A stretch of DNA of 64,000 nucleotides, from NCBI RefSeq assembly GCF_034047335.1, contig NZ_CP139137.1, positions 3,968,001-4,032,000 on the forward strand, written 5' to 3'. This stretch comes from Chryseobacterium sp. JJR-5R. GTDB lineage: Bacteria; Bacteroidota; Bacteroidia; Flavobacteriales; Weeksellaceae. The position numbers and the translations under genes were made by a program. The stretch's first letter is position 1. Every line of letters begins with the position of its first letter. The notes beneath the pieces were generated by a model. It was given only the letters and a program-made list of their open reading frames with translations. It searched no databases and was not told the DNA's origin. This document shows, one piece after another, positions 56,463-64,000 of the stretch.

Positions 56463-56975
56463 TTAATCGTTGGATCCGAGGCTGTCCATTTCATCTTTCA
56501 TGCCCCGTCCGGTATCAGCCTGTTCCCTGTCTGAACCCAGGAAATAAACATTATGCCTTGCTTTGGCAATGATCCCGTTGTACACGTCTTCAGACATGCC
56601 TTCAGGTGCCGTATCCTGGTGATTGTGATTGTATGTTTCGGAGTCTTTGCGCTGGACCTGGATTGCCCCTCTTTCGTTAAGTACGGCTTTTGCCCGCTGG
56701 GCTTTCTCCAGATCATCGGTATAAACAACAATATTCGTTTTTCCCGTGCTTTCGTTTCTGTAAGCATCAAGTGCTTCTACGTCATTGGCAAAGACAAAAT
56801 CCCAGAATCCTCTGTCTTTTTCATTATCCTGATGGTTTTCTGCGGATAATTCATTTACCGGCCTGGATGGTGAAACAACGATATCTGATTCCTGGAAACC
56901 ATAATTTCTCAGGTCATTTTTAATTCCTTCCGTATCTGCTGTTGAAGGAAATATTGAAACTACTGTATATGCCAT
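56463..56975 (-). CDS. YflT-domain general stress protein
   Basis: A 170-residue soluble protein. The first part, YTVVSIFPSTADTEGIKNDL with the following alternating strands (SDIVVSP, TNIVVYTDD, AQRAKAVLNERGA), is the heat-induced stress protein YflT/DUF1269-like fold. The C-terminal part is rich in His, Asp and Gly and likely disordered. I chose the ATG at 56975 (MAYTVV) over two upstream starts. Function unknown beyond stress response. Confidence 0.75.
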   Translation of the reverse strand: MAYTVVSIFPSTADTEGIKNDLRNYGFQESDIVVSPSRPVNELSAENHQDNEKDRGFWDFVFANDVEALDAYRNESTGKTNIVVYTDDLEKAQRAKAVLNERGAIQVQRKDSETYNHNHQDTAPEGMSEDVYNGIIAKARHNVYFLGSDREQADTGRGMKDEMDSLGSND

Positions 56976-57035
56976 AATGAAAATTTTCATTAATCTATAC
57001 AAAAGGCATGCAACTTATCCTTGGATGAAGTTAAA

Positions 57036-59153
57036 TTAATCTAAAAATCTTTTGAGGATATCGACGGCACATTTCGGGAGATTGGTTCCGGGACCAAAAA
57101 TAAAATCGGCTCCGTTGGCATATAAAAATTCATAATCCTGCTGGGGTATAACTCCGCCGACCACAATGGTAATATCATCTGCCCCGAGTTTTTTTAATTC
57201 TTCCACCACCTGGGGAACCAAAGTTTTATGGCCTGCTGCCAGCGAAGAAACCCCCAGGATATGAATGTCATTCTCTACGGCCTGTTTAGCGACTTCTTCG
57301 GGCGTCTGGAACAGCGGGGCGACATCTACGTCAAATCCCATATCCGCAAAAGCTGTGGCTACTACTTTTGCTCCTCTGTCATGGCCGTCCTGCCCCATTT
57401 TGGCAACCATCAGCCTCGGGCGGCGGCCTTCTTCCTCCTCGAATTTTCCCGTAAGCTCAAGTGCTTTTCCAAAATATTCATTTTTGCCTGCATTCATTGC
57501 GTATACTCCTGAAATGGTTCTGATGTTGGCTTTATACCTGCCGAAACTTTCTTCCATCGCATCGCTCATTTCACCCAGTGTTACCCTTCTTCGTGCTGCT
57601 TCAATACACAAGGCAAGAAGATTTCCCTCTCCGGATTTTGCAGAGTCCCGGATTTCGTTCAGAATCTGCTCAACAGCATCGGCATTTCTTTCAGCTTTGA
57701 TGGTATTTAACCTTTCAATCTGCTTTCTGCGGACTTCCGTATTGTCGATATCCAGAATTTCGATCCGGCCCTGTTTCAGAACTGACCTGAATGAATTGAC
57801 TCCGATGATGAATTCTTCACCGCTGTCAATTTTTGCCTGTTTCCTTGCTGCAGCCTCTTCTATTCTCATCTTCGGGATTCCGGCTTCGATGGCTTTGGTC
57901 ATTCCGCCTTCCTGTTCTACCTCATCAATGTATTTCATCGCTTCTTCAATCATCTGCTGGGTCAGGCTTTCCACCAGATTGCTTCCGCCCATCGGATCAA
58001 CCACATCGCAGATCCCGCTTTCCTGCTGGAGGATAATCTGAGTATTTCTTGCAATTTTTGCTGAATAATCTGTCGGAAGTGCAATGGCCTCATCCAAAGC
58101 ATTGGTATGAAGGGACTGTGTACCACCCAAGGCCGAAGACAATGCTTCAATGGCTGTCCGGGTAATGTTATTGAATGGTTCCTGCTCTGTCAAAGACCAG
58201 CCGGAGGTTTGGGAATGGGTCCTTAAAGCCAGGGATTTTGGGTTCTGTGGATTAAACTGCTTCAAAAGGGTTGCCCAGATATATCTTGCCGCCCTCATTT
58301 TGGCAATTTCCATAAAATGATTCATCCCGATGGCCCAGAAAAAGGAAAGCCTCGGAGCAAAATCATCCACGTTCATTCCGGCTTTTATTCCGGTTCTTAC
58401 ATATTCCAATCCGTCTGCCAGGGTATAGGCCATTTCCAGTACGGGTGTGGCACCGGCTTCCTGCATATGATACCCTGAAATGGAAATGGAATTGAATTTC
58501 GGGATGTTTTTAGAGGTGTATTCAAAAATATCGGCGATGATCTTCATTGATGGTGCCGGCGGATAAATATAGGTATTCCTCACCATGAATTCCTTGAGGA
58601 TGTCATTCTGGATGGTCCCTGAAAGCAGTTCCCGGGATACGCCCTGCTCTTCTGCCGCTACGATATAGAATGATAAAACGGGCAGTACAGCTCCGTTCAT
58701 TGTCATGGAAACTGAAATCTGGTCCAGCGGAATTTCATTGAACAGGATTTTCATGTCTTCAACAGAATCAATGGCAACACCTGCCTTCCCGACATCTCCG
58801 ACCACCCTTGCATGATCGGAATCATAACCTCTGTGGGTTGCCAGATCGAACGCTACGGATAGCCCTTTCTGCCCCGCTGCCAGATTTCTCCTGTAGAATG
58901 CATTGGATTCTTCCGCTGTTGAAAATCCCGCATACTGACGGACCGTCCACGGCTTCTGGACATACATCGTGGAATACGGACCTCTTAGATAAGGCGCTAT
59001 TCCTGGAGCAGTCTGTGTTAGGGATTCATCTTTAATATCTTCTTTTTTATATGAAGATTTCAGCTGCAACCCGTCTTTTTCAAACTGATAAATTTCCGAT
59101 GTTTTTCCGGTTATGTTAAATTGAGGAACTTTATTCTGAACTTCCGTTCTCAT
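57036..59153 (-). CDS. scpA: Methylmalonyl-CoA mutase large subunit
   Basis: A 705-residue B12 enzyme that rearranges methylmalonyl-CoA to succinyl-CoA. The N-terminal TIM barrel has [33 protein letters not shown], and [17 protein letters not shown]; the C-terminal cobalamin domain has DGHDRG (cobalt-ligand H591), GVSSLAAGH and [10 protein letters not shown] small (beta) subunit gene is not beside it: the 159 bases before the gene hold none, and the following gene is unrelated. It may be a homodimer like Sbm of E. coli, or its partner lies elsewhere. Its chaperone MeaB is about 9 kb away. Confidence 0.97.
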   Translation of the reverse strand: MRTEVQNKVPQFNITGKTSEIYQFEKDGLQLKSSYKKEDIKDESLTQTAPGIAPYLRGPYSTMYVQKPWTVRQYAGFSTAEESNAFYRRNLAAGQKGLSVAFDLATHRGYDSDHARVVGDVGKAGVAIDSVEDMKILFNEIPLDQISVSMTMNGAVLPVLSFYIVAAEEQGVSRELLSGTIQNDILKEFMVRNTYIYPPAPSMKIIADIFEYTSKNIPKFNSISISGYHMQEAGATPVLEMAYTLADGLEYVRTGIKAGMNVDDFAPRLSFFWAIGMNHFMEIAKMRAARYIWATLLKQFNPQNPKSLALRTHSQTSGWSLTEQEPFNNITRTAIEALSSALGGTQSLHTNALDEAIALPTDYSAKIARNTQIILQQESGICDVVDPMGGSNLVESLTQQMIEEAMKYIDEVEQEGGMTKAIEAGIPKMRIEEAAARKQAKIDSGEEFIIGVNSFRSVLKQGRIEILDIDNTEVRRKQIERLNTIKAERNADAVEQILNEIRDSAKSGEGNLLALCIEAARRRVTLGEMSDAMEESFGRYKANIRTISGVYAMNAGKNEYFGKALELTGKFEEEEGRRPRLMVAKMGQDGHDRGAKVVATAFADMGFDVDVAPLFQTPEEVAKQAVENDIHILGVSSLAAGHKTLVPQVVEELKKLGADDITIVVGGVIPQQDYEFLYANGADFIFGPGTNLPKCAVDILKRFLD

Positions 59154-59221
59154 ACTGGCAGATTTATTAGATGGCTAAAATTACACATTTTTAGAATACT
59201 AATTTTACGTTAATTTTTTTC

Positions 59222-59257
59222 AAAAAAAAGGCGGAACTGCACGCATGCAATTCCGCC
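59222..59257 (-). terminator. Terminator of the prolyl oligopeptidase gene
   Basis: GGCGGAA and TTCCGCC flank a stem extended by TGC/GCA after one mismatch; on the minus strand eight T follow. Confidence 0.85.
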
Positions 59258-59312
59258 AATACAAATTCTGATGATTGAGCTCAACACGAATATTAAGATC
59301 AGTGACTATCTG

Positions 59313-61424
59313 TTATTTTCCCAATTTCTTAATCCCCATTTCAAACAGTGCAAAAGAAATAAGATCTGCATTCTCGCTGATGACCTGATCGGTTGCCCTT
59401 CCTGCTCCGTGGCCGGCATTTTTTTCAATTCTCAATAAAACCGGGTTGCTGCAGGCCTGTTTTTCCTGCAGTTCAGCCCCGAACTTGAAAGAGTGTGCCG
59501 GAACCACCCTGTCATCATGATCGCTTGTGATAATCATGGTTGACGGATAACAGGTTCCGGGTTTTACATTATGAACCGGAGAATAGGATTTCAGATATTC
59601 AAACATTTCCTTATTGTCTTCCGCTGTTCCGTAATCGTAGGACCAGCCGGCTCCGGCCGTGAATTTATTGTACCTCAGCATATCGAGAACGCCTACGCCC
59701 GGAAAGGCAACTTTCGCCAGATCAGGACGCATGGTCATGGTGGCACCTACCAGTAATCCGCCATTCGACCTTCCGGAAAGCGCCATGTATTCTTTTGAAG
59801 TGTAGCCTTTATTCTGCAGGTATTCTCCGGCCGCAATGAAGTCATTGAACACGTTTTTTTTATCCATTTTAGTTCCTGCATCATGCCATTTTTTACCGTA
59901 TTCACCGCCGCCGCGGATATTGGGAACCGCATAGATCCCTCCGTTTTCCATCCAGATGGCATTAACCACCGAGAAAGCGGGCTGCAGGCTGATATTAAAG
60001 CCTCCGTAAGAATATAAGATGGTTGGGTTTTTACCGTCAAGTTTTGTCCCTTTTTTATAATTGATCATCATCGGGATCTTCGTTCCGTCTTTTGAAGTAT
60101 AGAACACCTGCTCCGAAATATAATCTTCAGGATTAAACTTTACCTTAGGCTTCTGGTATACTTCTGATTTCCCTGTATCTGCATTGAATTTATAGGTGGT
60201 TCCGGGCGTAATATAGTTGCTGAAAGAATAATACATCTCTTTTTCTTTTTCCTTACCGCCGAAACCTGAAATATTTCCTTTTCCGGGAAGGGAAATCTCT
60301 CTTATCAGCTTTCCTGTTTTATCGTACTGCTTCACCTGATCGATGGCATCAACCATATAAGTTGCAAAGAAATAACCGCCGCCGCCGGAGACAGCCAGCA
60401 CATTTTCAGTCTCAGGAATGATATCTTTCCAGGTTTCCGGAGACGGGTTGCTGATCGTTGTTTTTACCAGACGCATATTCGGAGCATCTTTATCGGTAAA
60501 AATAAACAGGTCATCACCTTCGGTATCAACAATGCTTACGTTGATATCAAAGCCTTTATTGATCTGAATAAAATCACCTCCGTTTTTTAAATCCTTAATA
60601 TACAGCTCATTTCCGTTGGTTGCATTGGCTGCGGAAATAATTAAATACCGCTGGTCTTCAGAAACGCCCGCGCCAAGGTACCTTCTCGGGGTCTTGTCCC
60701 CTCCGAAGATCAGTTTATCTTCAGATTGTTTTGTGCCTAATTTATGGAAATATACTTTGTGCTTATCTGTCATTCCGGACAGTACGGTGCCTTCTTTCGG
60801 CTTATCATAGCTTGAATAGTAGAATCCTTCATCTCCCTGCCAGGAAATCCCGCTGAACTTTACATCTGACAACGTTTCGTCGATCTGCTTTTTAGAAACG
60901 GCATCGATGATGATGATCTTATTCCAGTCGCTTCCGCCTTCTGAAATAGAATAGGCTGCCAGATTTCCTTTTTTGTTAAAGGACAGCTGGGCAAGCGAGG
61001 TGGTTCCTTTTTCTGAAAACTTATTGGGATCCAGAAAAACCTCCGTAGCTTTTGTTTTATTATTTGTCCTGTAAAGAACCGATTGTGCCTGCAGCCCGTC
61101 ATTTTTATAATAATAGGTATACTCCCCTTCTTTGAAGGGTGCCGAAATTTTCTCGTAATTCCAGATGTCCCTCAGCTGATTTTTAATCTGATCCCTGAAA
61201 GGAATTTTGGCAAGATAATTCTGGCTGTATGCCACTTCTTCGTCCACCCATTTCCTGGTGGCTTCCGAATCATTTTCCAAATCCCGGAAAGGGTCTGCCA
61301 CGGCTGTTCCGAAGTAGGTATCTGTTTGGGTACCTTTTAATGCTTTTGGATAGGTCATTTTCTGAGAATATAATGTTGCCGAAAATAAGACTCCGGCAGT
61401 TAGTAAAATCGGTCTGAATTTCAT
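59313..61424 (-). CDS. Prolyl oligopeptidase family serine peptidase (S9A)
   Basis: A 703-residue secreted peptidase (signal MKFRPILLTAGVLFSATLYS) that cleaves proline-containing peptides. Residues about 90-425 form the seven-bladed propeller; the alpha/beta-hydrolase domain has the catalytic Ser553 in SGRSNGG, the Asp in SDHDDRVVP and the His in GHGAGRA. SYGGFNIS and GGGEYGKKWHDAG are family motifs. I chose the ATG at 61424 over an in-frame TTG six codons before. It stands alone with its own terminator. Confidence 0.95.
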   Translation of the reverse strand: MKFRPILLTAGVLFSATLYSQKMTYPKALKGTQTDTYFGTAVADPFRDLENDSEATRKWVDEEVAYSQNYLAKIPFRDQIKNQLRDIWNYEKISAPFKEGEYTYYYKNDGLQAQSVLYRTNNKTKATEVFLDPNKFSEKGTTSLAQLSFNKKGNLAAYSISEGGSDWNKIIIIDAVSKKQIDETLSDVKFSGISWQGDEGFYYSSYDKPKEGTVLSGMTDKHKVYFHKLGTKQSEDKLIFGGDKTPRRYLGAGVSEDQRYLIISAANATNGNELYIKDLKNGGDFIQINKGFDINVSIVDTEGDDLFIFTDKDAPNMRLVKTTISNPSPETWKDIIPETENVLAVSGGGGYFFATYMVDAIDQVKQYDKTGKLIREISLPGKGNISGFGGKEKEKEMYYSFSNYITPGTTYKFNADTGKSEVYQKPKVKFNPEDYISEQVFYTSKDGTKIPMMINYKKGTKLDGKNPTILYSYGGFNISLQPAFSVVNAIWMENGGIYAVPNIRGGGEYGKKWHDAGTKMDKKNVFNDFIAAGEYLQNKGYTSKEYMALSGRSNGGLLVGATMTMRPDLAKVAFPGVGVLDMLRYNKFTAGAGWSYDYGTAEDNKEMFEYLKSYSPVHNVKPGTCYPSTMIITSDHDDRVVPAHSFKFGAELQEKQACSNPVLLRIEKNAGHGAGRATDQVISENADLISFALFEMGIKKLGK

Positions 61425-61530
61425 AATACACTGTTTTCCCAAAAATAAGAAATCTAAATCAAATATGGATTACTTACAGATATCCGTAAAATGAATTGCC
61501 ATTTCTCTGTTCGGCAATGTAATGATATAA

Positions 61531-61558
61531 TAAAAAAGCAGCCTTAAAAAGACTGCTT
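61531..61558 (-). terminator. Terminator of the 61573-62238 gene
   Basis: On the minus strand AAGCAGTCTT pairs with AAGGCTGCTT (one mismatch), followed by six T. Confidence 0.75.
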
Positions 61559-61572
61559 ATCCGGTTGGTTGG

Positions 61573-62238
61573 TTAATTAAGATTCCTGAAATAGAATTCA
61601 GTGGCTTTCCAGAGCAGCTCCTGCGGGCCGCCGTTCCAGTAATAGGTATCGGAACCGTTTTTTATCTGATACAGATTAAATTTCTGTTCTGCCGTAACTG
61701 TTTTATCTGCTTTTTTAAGCTGGCCGGCTGCATCAATAAGGTATTTTTTCATTTCCCCACTGCCAATTTTCTTAATATCACCCATGTTCAGGGCGGCAAT
61801 ATTTGACGGGACTTTAAAGCTTATTTCATAAGTTACTTCGGTTATTTCCTGGTCTTTCAGTTGCAGGTTGTTAACCGACTTTACTGATTTAACCTTATAG
61901 GTTGCATTTTTGAAGTTACCCATTAAAACAGCGAAGTAATCATGTGCTTCAGTTTTACACTTCGAATTTACGTCTGCCGGCAGATTGGAAAGAAATACCT
62001 GCGTAAGATTATCCACTTTCTGGTTGTAAGCATCTTCCAGATTCATCCTGTGGGTATTGTCTTTTCCTAAAAAGTTGATCACATAGCTATTAAGTTCTTT
62101 TAAAGAATCATCATCAAAGTTTACAAAAGAATTAAAATATAGATTGAATACATTTTCGGGTAACATAATATTCTGTGATTTAAAATTTTGCGTACAGAAG
62201 ATAAGCATTACCAGAATGGTACTTTTAAGGTTTTTCAT
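61573..62238 (-). CDS. Secreted protein, unknown function
   Basis: A 221-residue protein with a signal peptide (MKNLKSTILVMLIFCTQNFKS). The mature part has a helical first half and a mixed second half (VTYEISFKVPSNIAAL, SDTYYWNGGPQEL). I do not recognise the family. It is monocistronic, with a terminator after it and a 261-base AT-rich region before it. Confidence 0.65.
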   Translation of the reverse strand: MKNLKSTILVMLIFCTQNFKSQNIMLPENVFNLYFNSFVNFDDDSLKELNSYVINFLGKDNTHRMNLEDAYNQKVDNLTQVFLSNLPADVNSKCKTEAHDYFAVLMGNFKNATYKVKSVKSVNNLQLKDQEITEVTYEISFKVPSNIAALNMGDIKKIGSGEMKKYLIDAAGQLKKADKTVTAEQKFNLYQIKNGSDTYYWNGGPQELLWKATEFYFRNLN

Positions 62239-62453
62239 AGGACTGTTTTAAGCGGTACAAATACTTATGATTTTTCACAAGATGCATAAATATATATTTA
62301 TTCTCAAAATACATACCATATTTTAATAAATTTATTGAAAACTTAAAAACAAAAAGCCTTTATAAATATAAATAATTGAATTAAAATGTTATATCACAAA
62401 TATTTGATACCATATTTAATTTATTAATACTTTACCGTTGATACCCAAACAAA

Positions 62454-62478
62454 AACCTCCGGAATTATCCGGAGGTTT
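62454..62478 (-). terminator. Terminator of prfA
   Basis: AAACCTCCGGA and TCCGGAGGTTT form an 11-bp stem with a three-base loop; the minus strand continues with T-rich sequence. The 62239-62453 stretch holds nothing else that I can support. Confidence 0.92.
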
Positions 62479-62499
62479 GAGATTATCTGTACTGAAGGT

Positions 62500-63585
62500 T
62501 TAGAAGTTTTCTTCTTCTCCTTTCATTTTCTCTGCATTTTCTGCCATGATCACGGCATCAATCATTTCAGAAATGTCGCCGTTCATGTAGGCATCCAAGT
62601 TATACATGGATTTGTTAATCCTGTGATCCGTTACTCTTCCCTGAGGATAATTATATGTTTTAATTTTTGCGGAACGGTCCCCTGTGGAAACCATTGACTT
62701 ACGCTGTGCCGCAATATCGCCGACAGATTTCTGAACTTCAATGTCATATAACTTGGTACGGAGCATTTCCATCGCCAATTCACGGTTGGCCAGCTGAGAA
62801 CGTGCCTGCTGGCAAATCACCACCATTCCGGAAGGCTTGTGCGTCAGCTGTACCTTGGTTTCGACCTTATTTACGTTTTGTCCGCCCGCGCCCCCTGAAC
62901 GCGACGTCTGCATTTCGATATCTGCAGGATTTAATTCGAAATCAATTTCTTCGGCTTCAGGTAAAACGGCAACAGTAATTGCGGATGTGTGAACCCTGCC
63001 CTGGGATTCGGTTTCCGGGACGCGCTGCACCCGGTGGACTCCGGATTCGAATTTCATAATTCCGTATACGCCTTCTCCTTCCACTTTTAAGATAAGTTCT
63101 TTGTATCCTTTTGCCGCTTCGTTAGAATCCGTAATTTCATGCTTCCATCCTTTGGTCTTGAAGAACATGGAATATGCCCTGTACACATCTTCTACAAAGA
63201 TGGCCGCTTCATCGCCGCCGGTCCCGGCACGGAGTTCTACAATGACGTTTTTATCATCGGCAGGATCTTTCGGAATTAAAAGCACTTTCAGTTCTTCCTC
63301 AAGGCCGGGAAGCTTTGCCTGAGCCTCCATTTTTTCCTCTTTGGCCATATCCACAAGATCCCTGTCTGAACCGTCTGCTATGATTTCTTCAGATTCTGCG
63401 ATATTGTCCAAAGCATTTTTATATTGATCGTAAACGCGTACAATTTTTCCTAAATCGCTGTATTCTTTATTTAATGAAGAATATTTTTTCTGATCAGAAA
63501 TAACATCAGGCTGGATAATAAGGTCTGCCACCTCATTATATCTCTGTTTTATTGCTTCTAATTTTGGAATTAATGATTTAGACAT
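62500..63585 (-). CDS. prfA: Peptide chain release factor 1
   Basis: Reads UAA and UAG and frees the finished protein. The 361-residue protein has the N-terminal coiled coil (about 5-105), the tripeptide anticodon region as P190-E-T192 ([10 protein letters not shown]; PxT as in RF1, where E. coli has PAT) and the catalytic GGQ at 234-236 ([14 protein letters not shown]). It is independent of prfH, which lacks the tripeptide domain. Confidence 0.97.
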   Translation of the reverse strand: MSKSLIPKLEAIKQRYNEVADLIIQPDVISDQKKYSSLNKEYSDLGKIVRVYDQYKNALDNIAESEEIIADGSDRDLVDMAKEEKMEAQAKLPGLEEELKVLLIPKDPADDKNVIVELRAGTGGDEAAIFVEDVYRAYSMFFKTKGWKHEITDSNEAAKGYKELILKVEGEGVYGIMKFESGVHRVQRVPETESQGRVHTSAITVAVLPEAEEIDFELNPADIEMQTSRSGGAGGQNVNKVETKVQLTHKPSGMVVICQQARSQLANRELAMEMLRTKLYDIEVQKSVGDIAAQRKSMVSTGDRSAKIKTYNYPQGRVTDHRINKSMYNLDAYMNGDISEMIDAVIMAENAEKMKGEEENF

Positions 63586-63624
63586 AGTAAAAATTTAGTT
63601 TGCAAAGATACGGATTGCTTATTA

Positions 63625-63652
63625 ACAAAAAAAGCTCATTTTCATGAGCTTT
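63625..63652 (-). terminator. Terminator of the T9SS-sorted protein gene
   Basis: AAAGCTCAT and ATGAGCTTT form a perfect 9-bp stem with a four-base loop; on the minus strand seven T follow. Confidence 0.88.
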
Positions 63653-63702
63653 ATAAATTTGATCTGATCTTCAGCTTAATGCTGAACTATTTTAAAATAA
63701 AA

Positions 63703-64000
63703 TTACTGAACAATCATTTTCTGGATGGCTGTTCCGGTATCGGATTTTAGGTAAACCAGATAAGTGCCTGCCGGATAGCTGACCTTAAGATCATAAGTTC
63801 CGTCTTCATTTTTCAGTTTAAATGCATCCAGCTTTTTACCGCTCATTTCATAAATCGTAATCTCCCCGTTTTTGGCTTTGTGATAGATTAGTTTTGCAGA
63901 ACCATTTTTCACCGGGTTGTCTGCTACCTGAAGCAACAGCCTGCCGGACGTATTTTCCTCAGCAGCTGATAATGATCCTACATAATTTCCGAAAATCCGG
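63703..64000 (-). CDS. T9SS-secreted protein, C-terminal part
   Basis: The frame enters from the right edge with no start codon in the window and ends at 63703, giving about 98 residues. DNPVKNGSAKLIYHKAKNG, ITIYEMSGKKL, YDLKVSYPAGTYLVYLKS and the end QKMIVQ are a type A C-terminal sorting domain, which sends proteins through the type IX secretion system and is then cleaved. The catalytic or adhesive part lies outside the window. Confidence 0.88.
   Translation of the reverse strand, partial: RIFGNYVGSLSAAEENTSGRLLLQVADNPVKNGSAKLIYHKAKNGEITIYEMSGKKLDAFKLKNEDGTYDLKVSYPAGTYLVYLKSDTGTAIQKMIVQ

Noticed and set aside
57265..58041. A 258-codon open frame antisense to the mutase gene.
   Set aside because: It is a shadow of a strongly conserved gene; its Ser/Pro-rich content reflects the opposite-strand codons.

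Overview
The window looks like a chromosomal segment of a Chryseobacterium-like member of the Flavobacteriia (Bacteroidota). The base composition is AT-rich. Many genes have a Bacteroidota-type -7 box (TAnnTTTG) upstream and few have a clear Shine-Dalgarno site. Typical markers are a T9SS C-terminal sorting domain, a fused CcoN-CcoO oxidase subunit, and lipoproteins of the DUF4251, DUF4349 and DUF4836 types. I saw no rRNA, tRNA, CRISPR array, intact insertion sequence or complete prophage. The species assignment is inference.

Layout. 1-275 is the end of an outer-membrane beta-barrel gene, followed by a DUF1345 membrane protein. 1161-7318 (minus strand) is a thiamine operon read thiS-thiC-tenI/thiE-like-thiE-thiG-thiH-thiF, headed by a TPP riboswitch whose expression platform can be read from the sequence. 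7514-10034 holds a lone GH19 lysozyme-like gene and a panB/membrane-protein/rluA operon. 10097-19757 is a cbb3 oxidase locus: a Crp/Fnr regulator divergent from ccoI, ccoS, ccoNO, ccoQ, ccoP, ccoG, ccoH and a TauE/DsbD-like membrane protein. 19835-31381 (all minus) has serS, a lipoprotein, a flippase/glycosyltransferase pair, an operon starting with an MCE (MlaD-like) protein and two Fe-S redox proteins, and ppiD. 31642-48622 holds housekeeping genes (lon, a glutaryl-CoA-dehydrogenase-like gene, pgi, folD, queE, a sugar transferase, mlaEF with a small beta-barrel, an M48 protease, meaB) and a decayed toxin-antitoxin pair.

The most unusual part is 49318-53028 (minus strand): rtcB, a double-zinc-ribbon protein of unknown function, prfH and a TPR protein, the last frameshifted in this copy. 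RtcB2-PrfH is a known pair for repair and rescue of ribosomes cleaved in the decoding centre. Here the operon carries two extra genes and is preceded by a 25-codon leader ORF followed by an intrinsic terminator, which suggests attenuation control sensed by translation. This is a hypothesis from sequence layout.

The right end holds a lipoprotein/ABC ATPase/FtsX-like permease cluster whose ATPase lacks the usual H-loop histidine, a YflT-type stress protein, a methylmalonyl-CoA mutase large subunit (its chaperone MeaB lies about 9 kb away), a secreted prolyl oligopeptidase, prfA, and the C-terminus of a T9SS-secreted protein that runs off the window.
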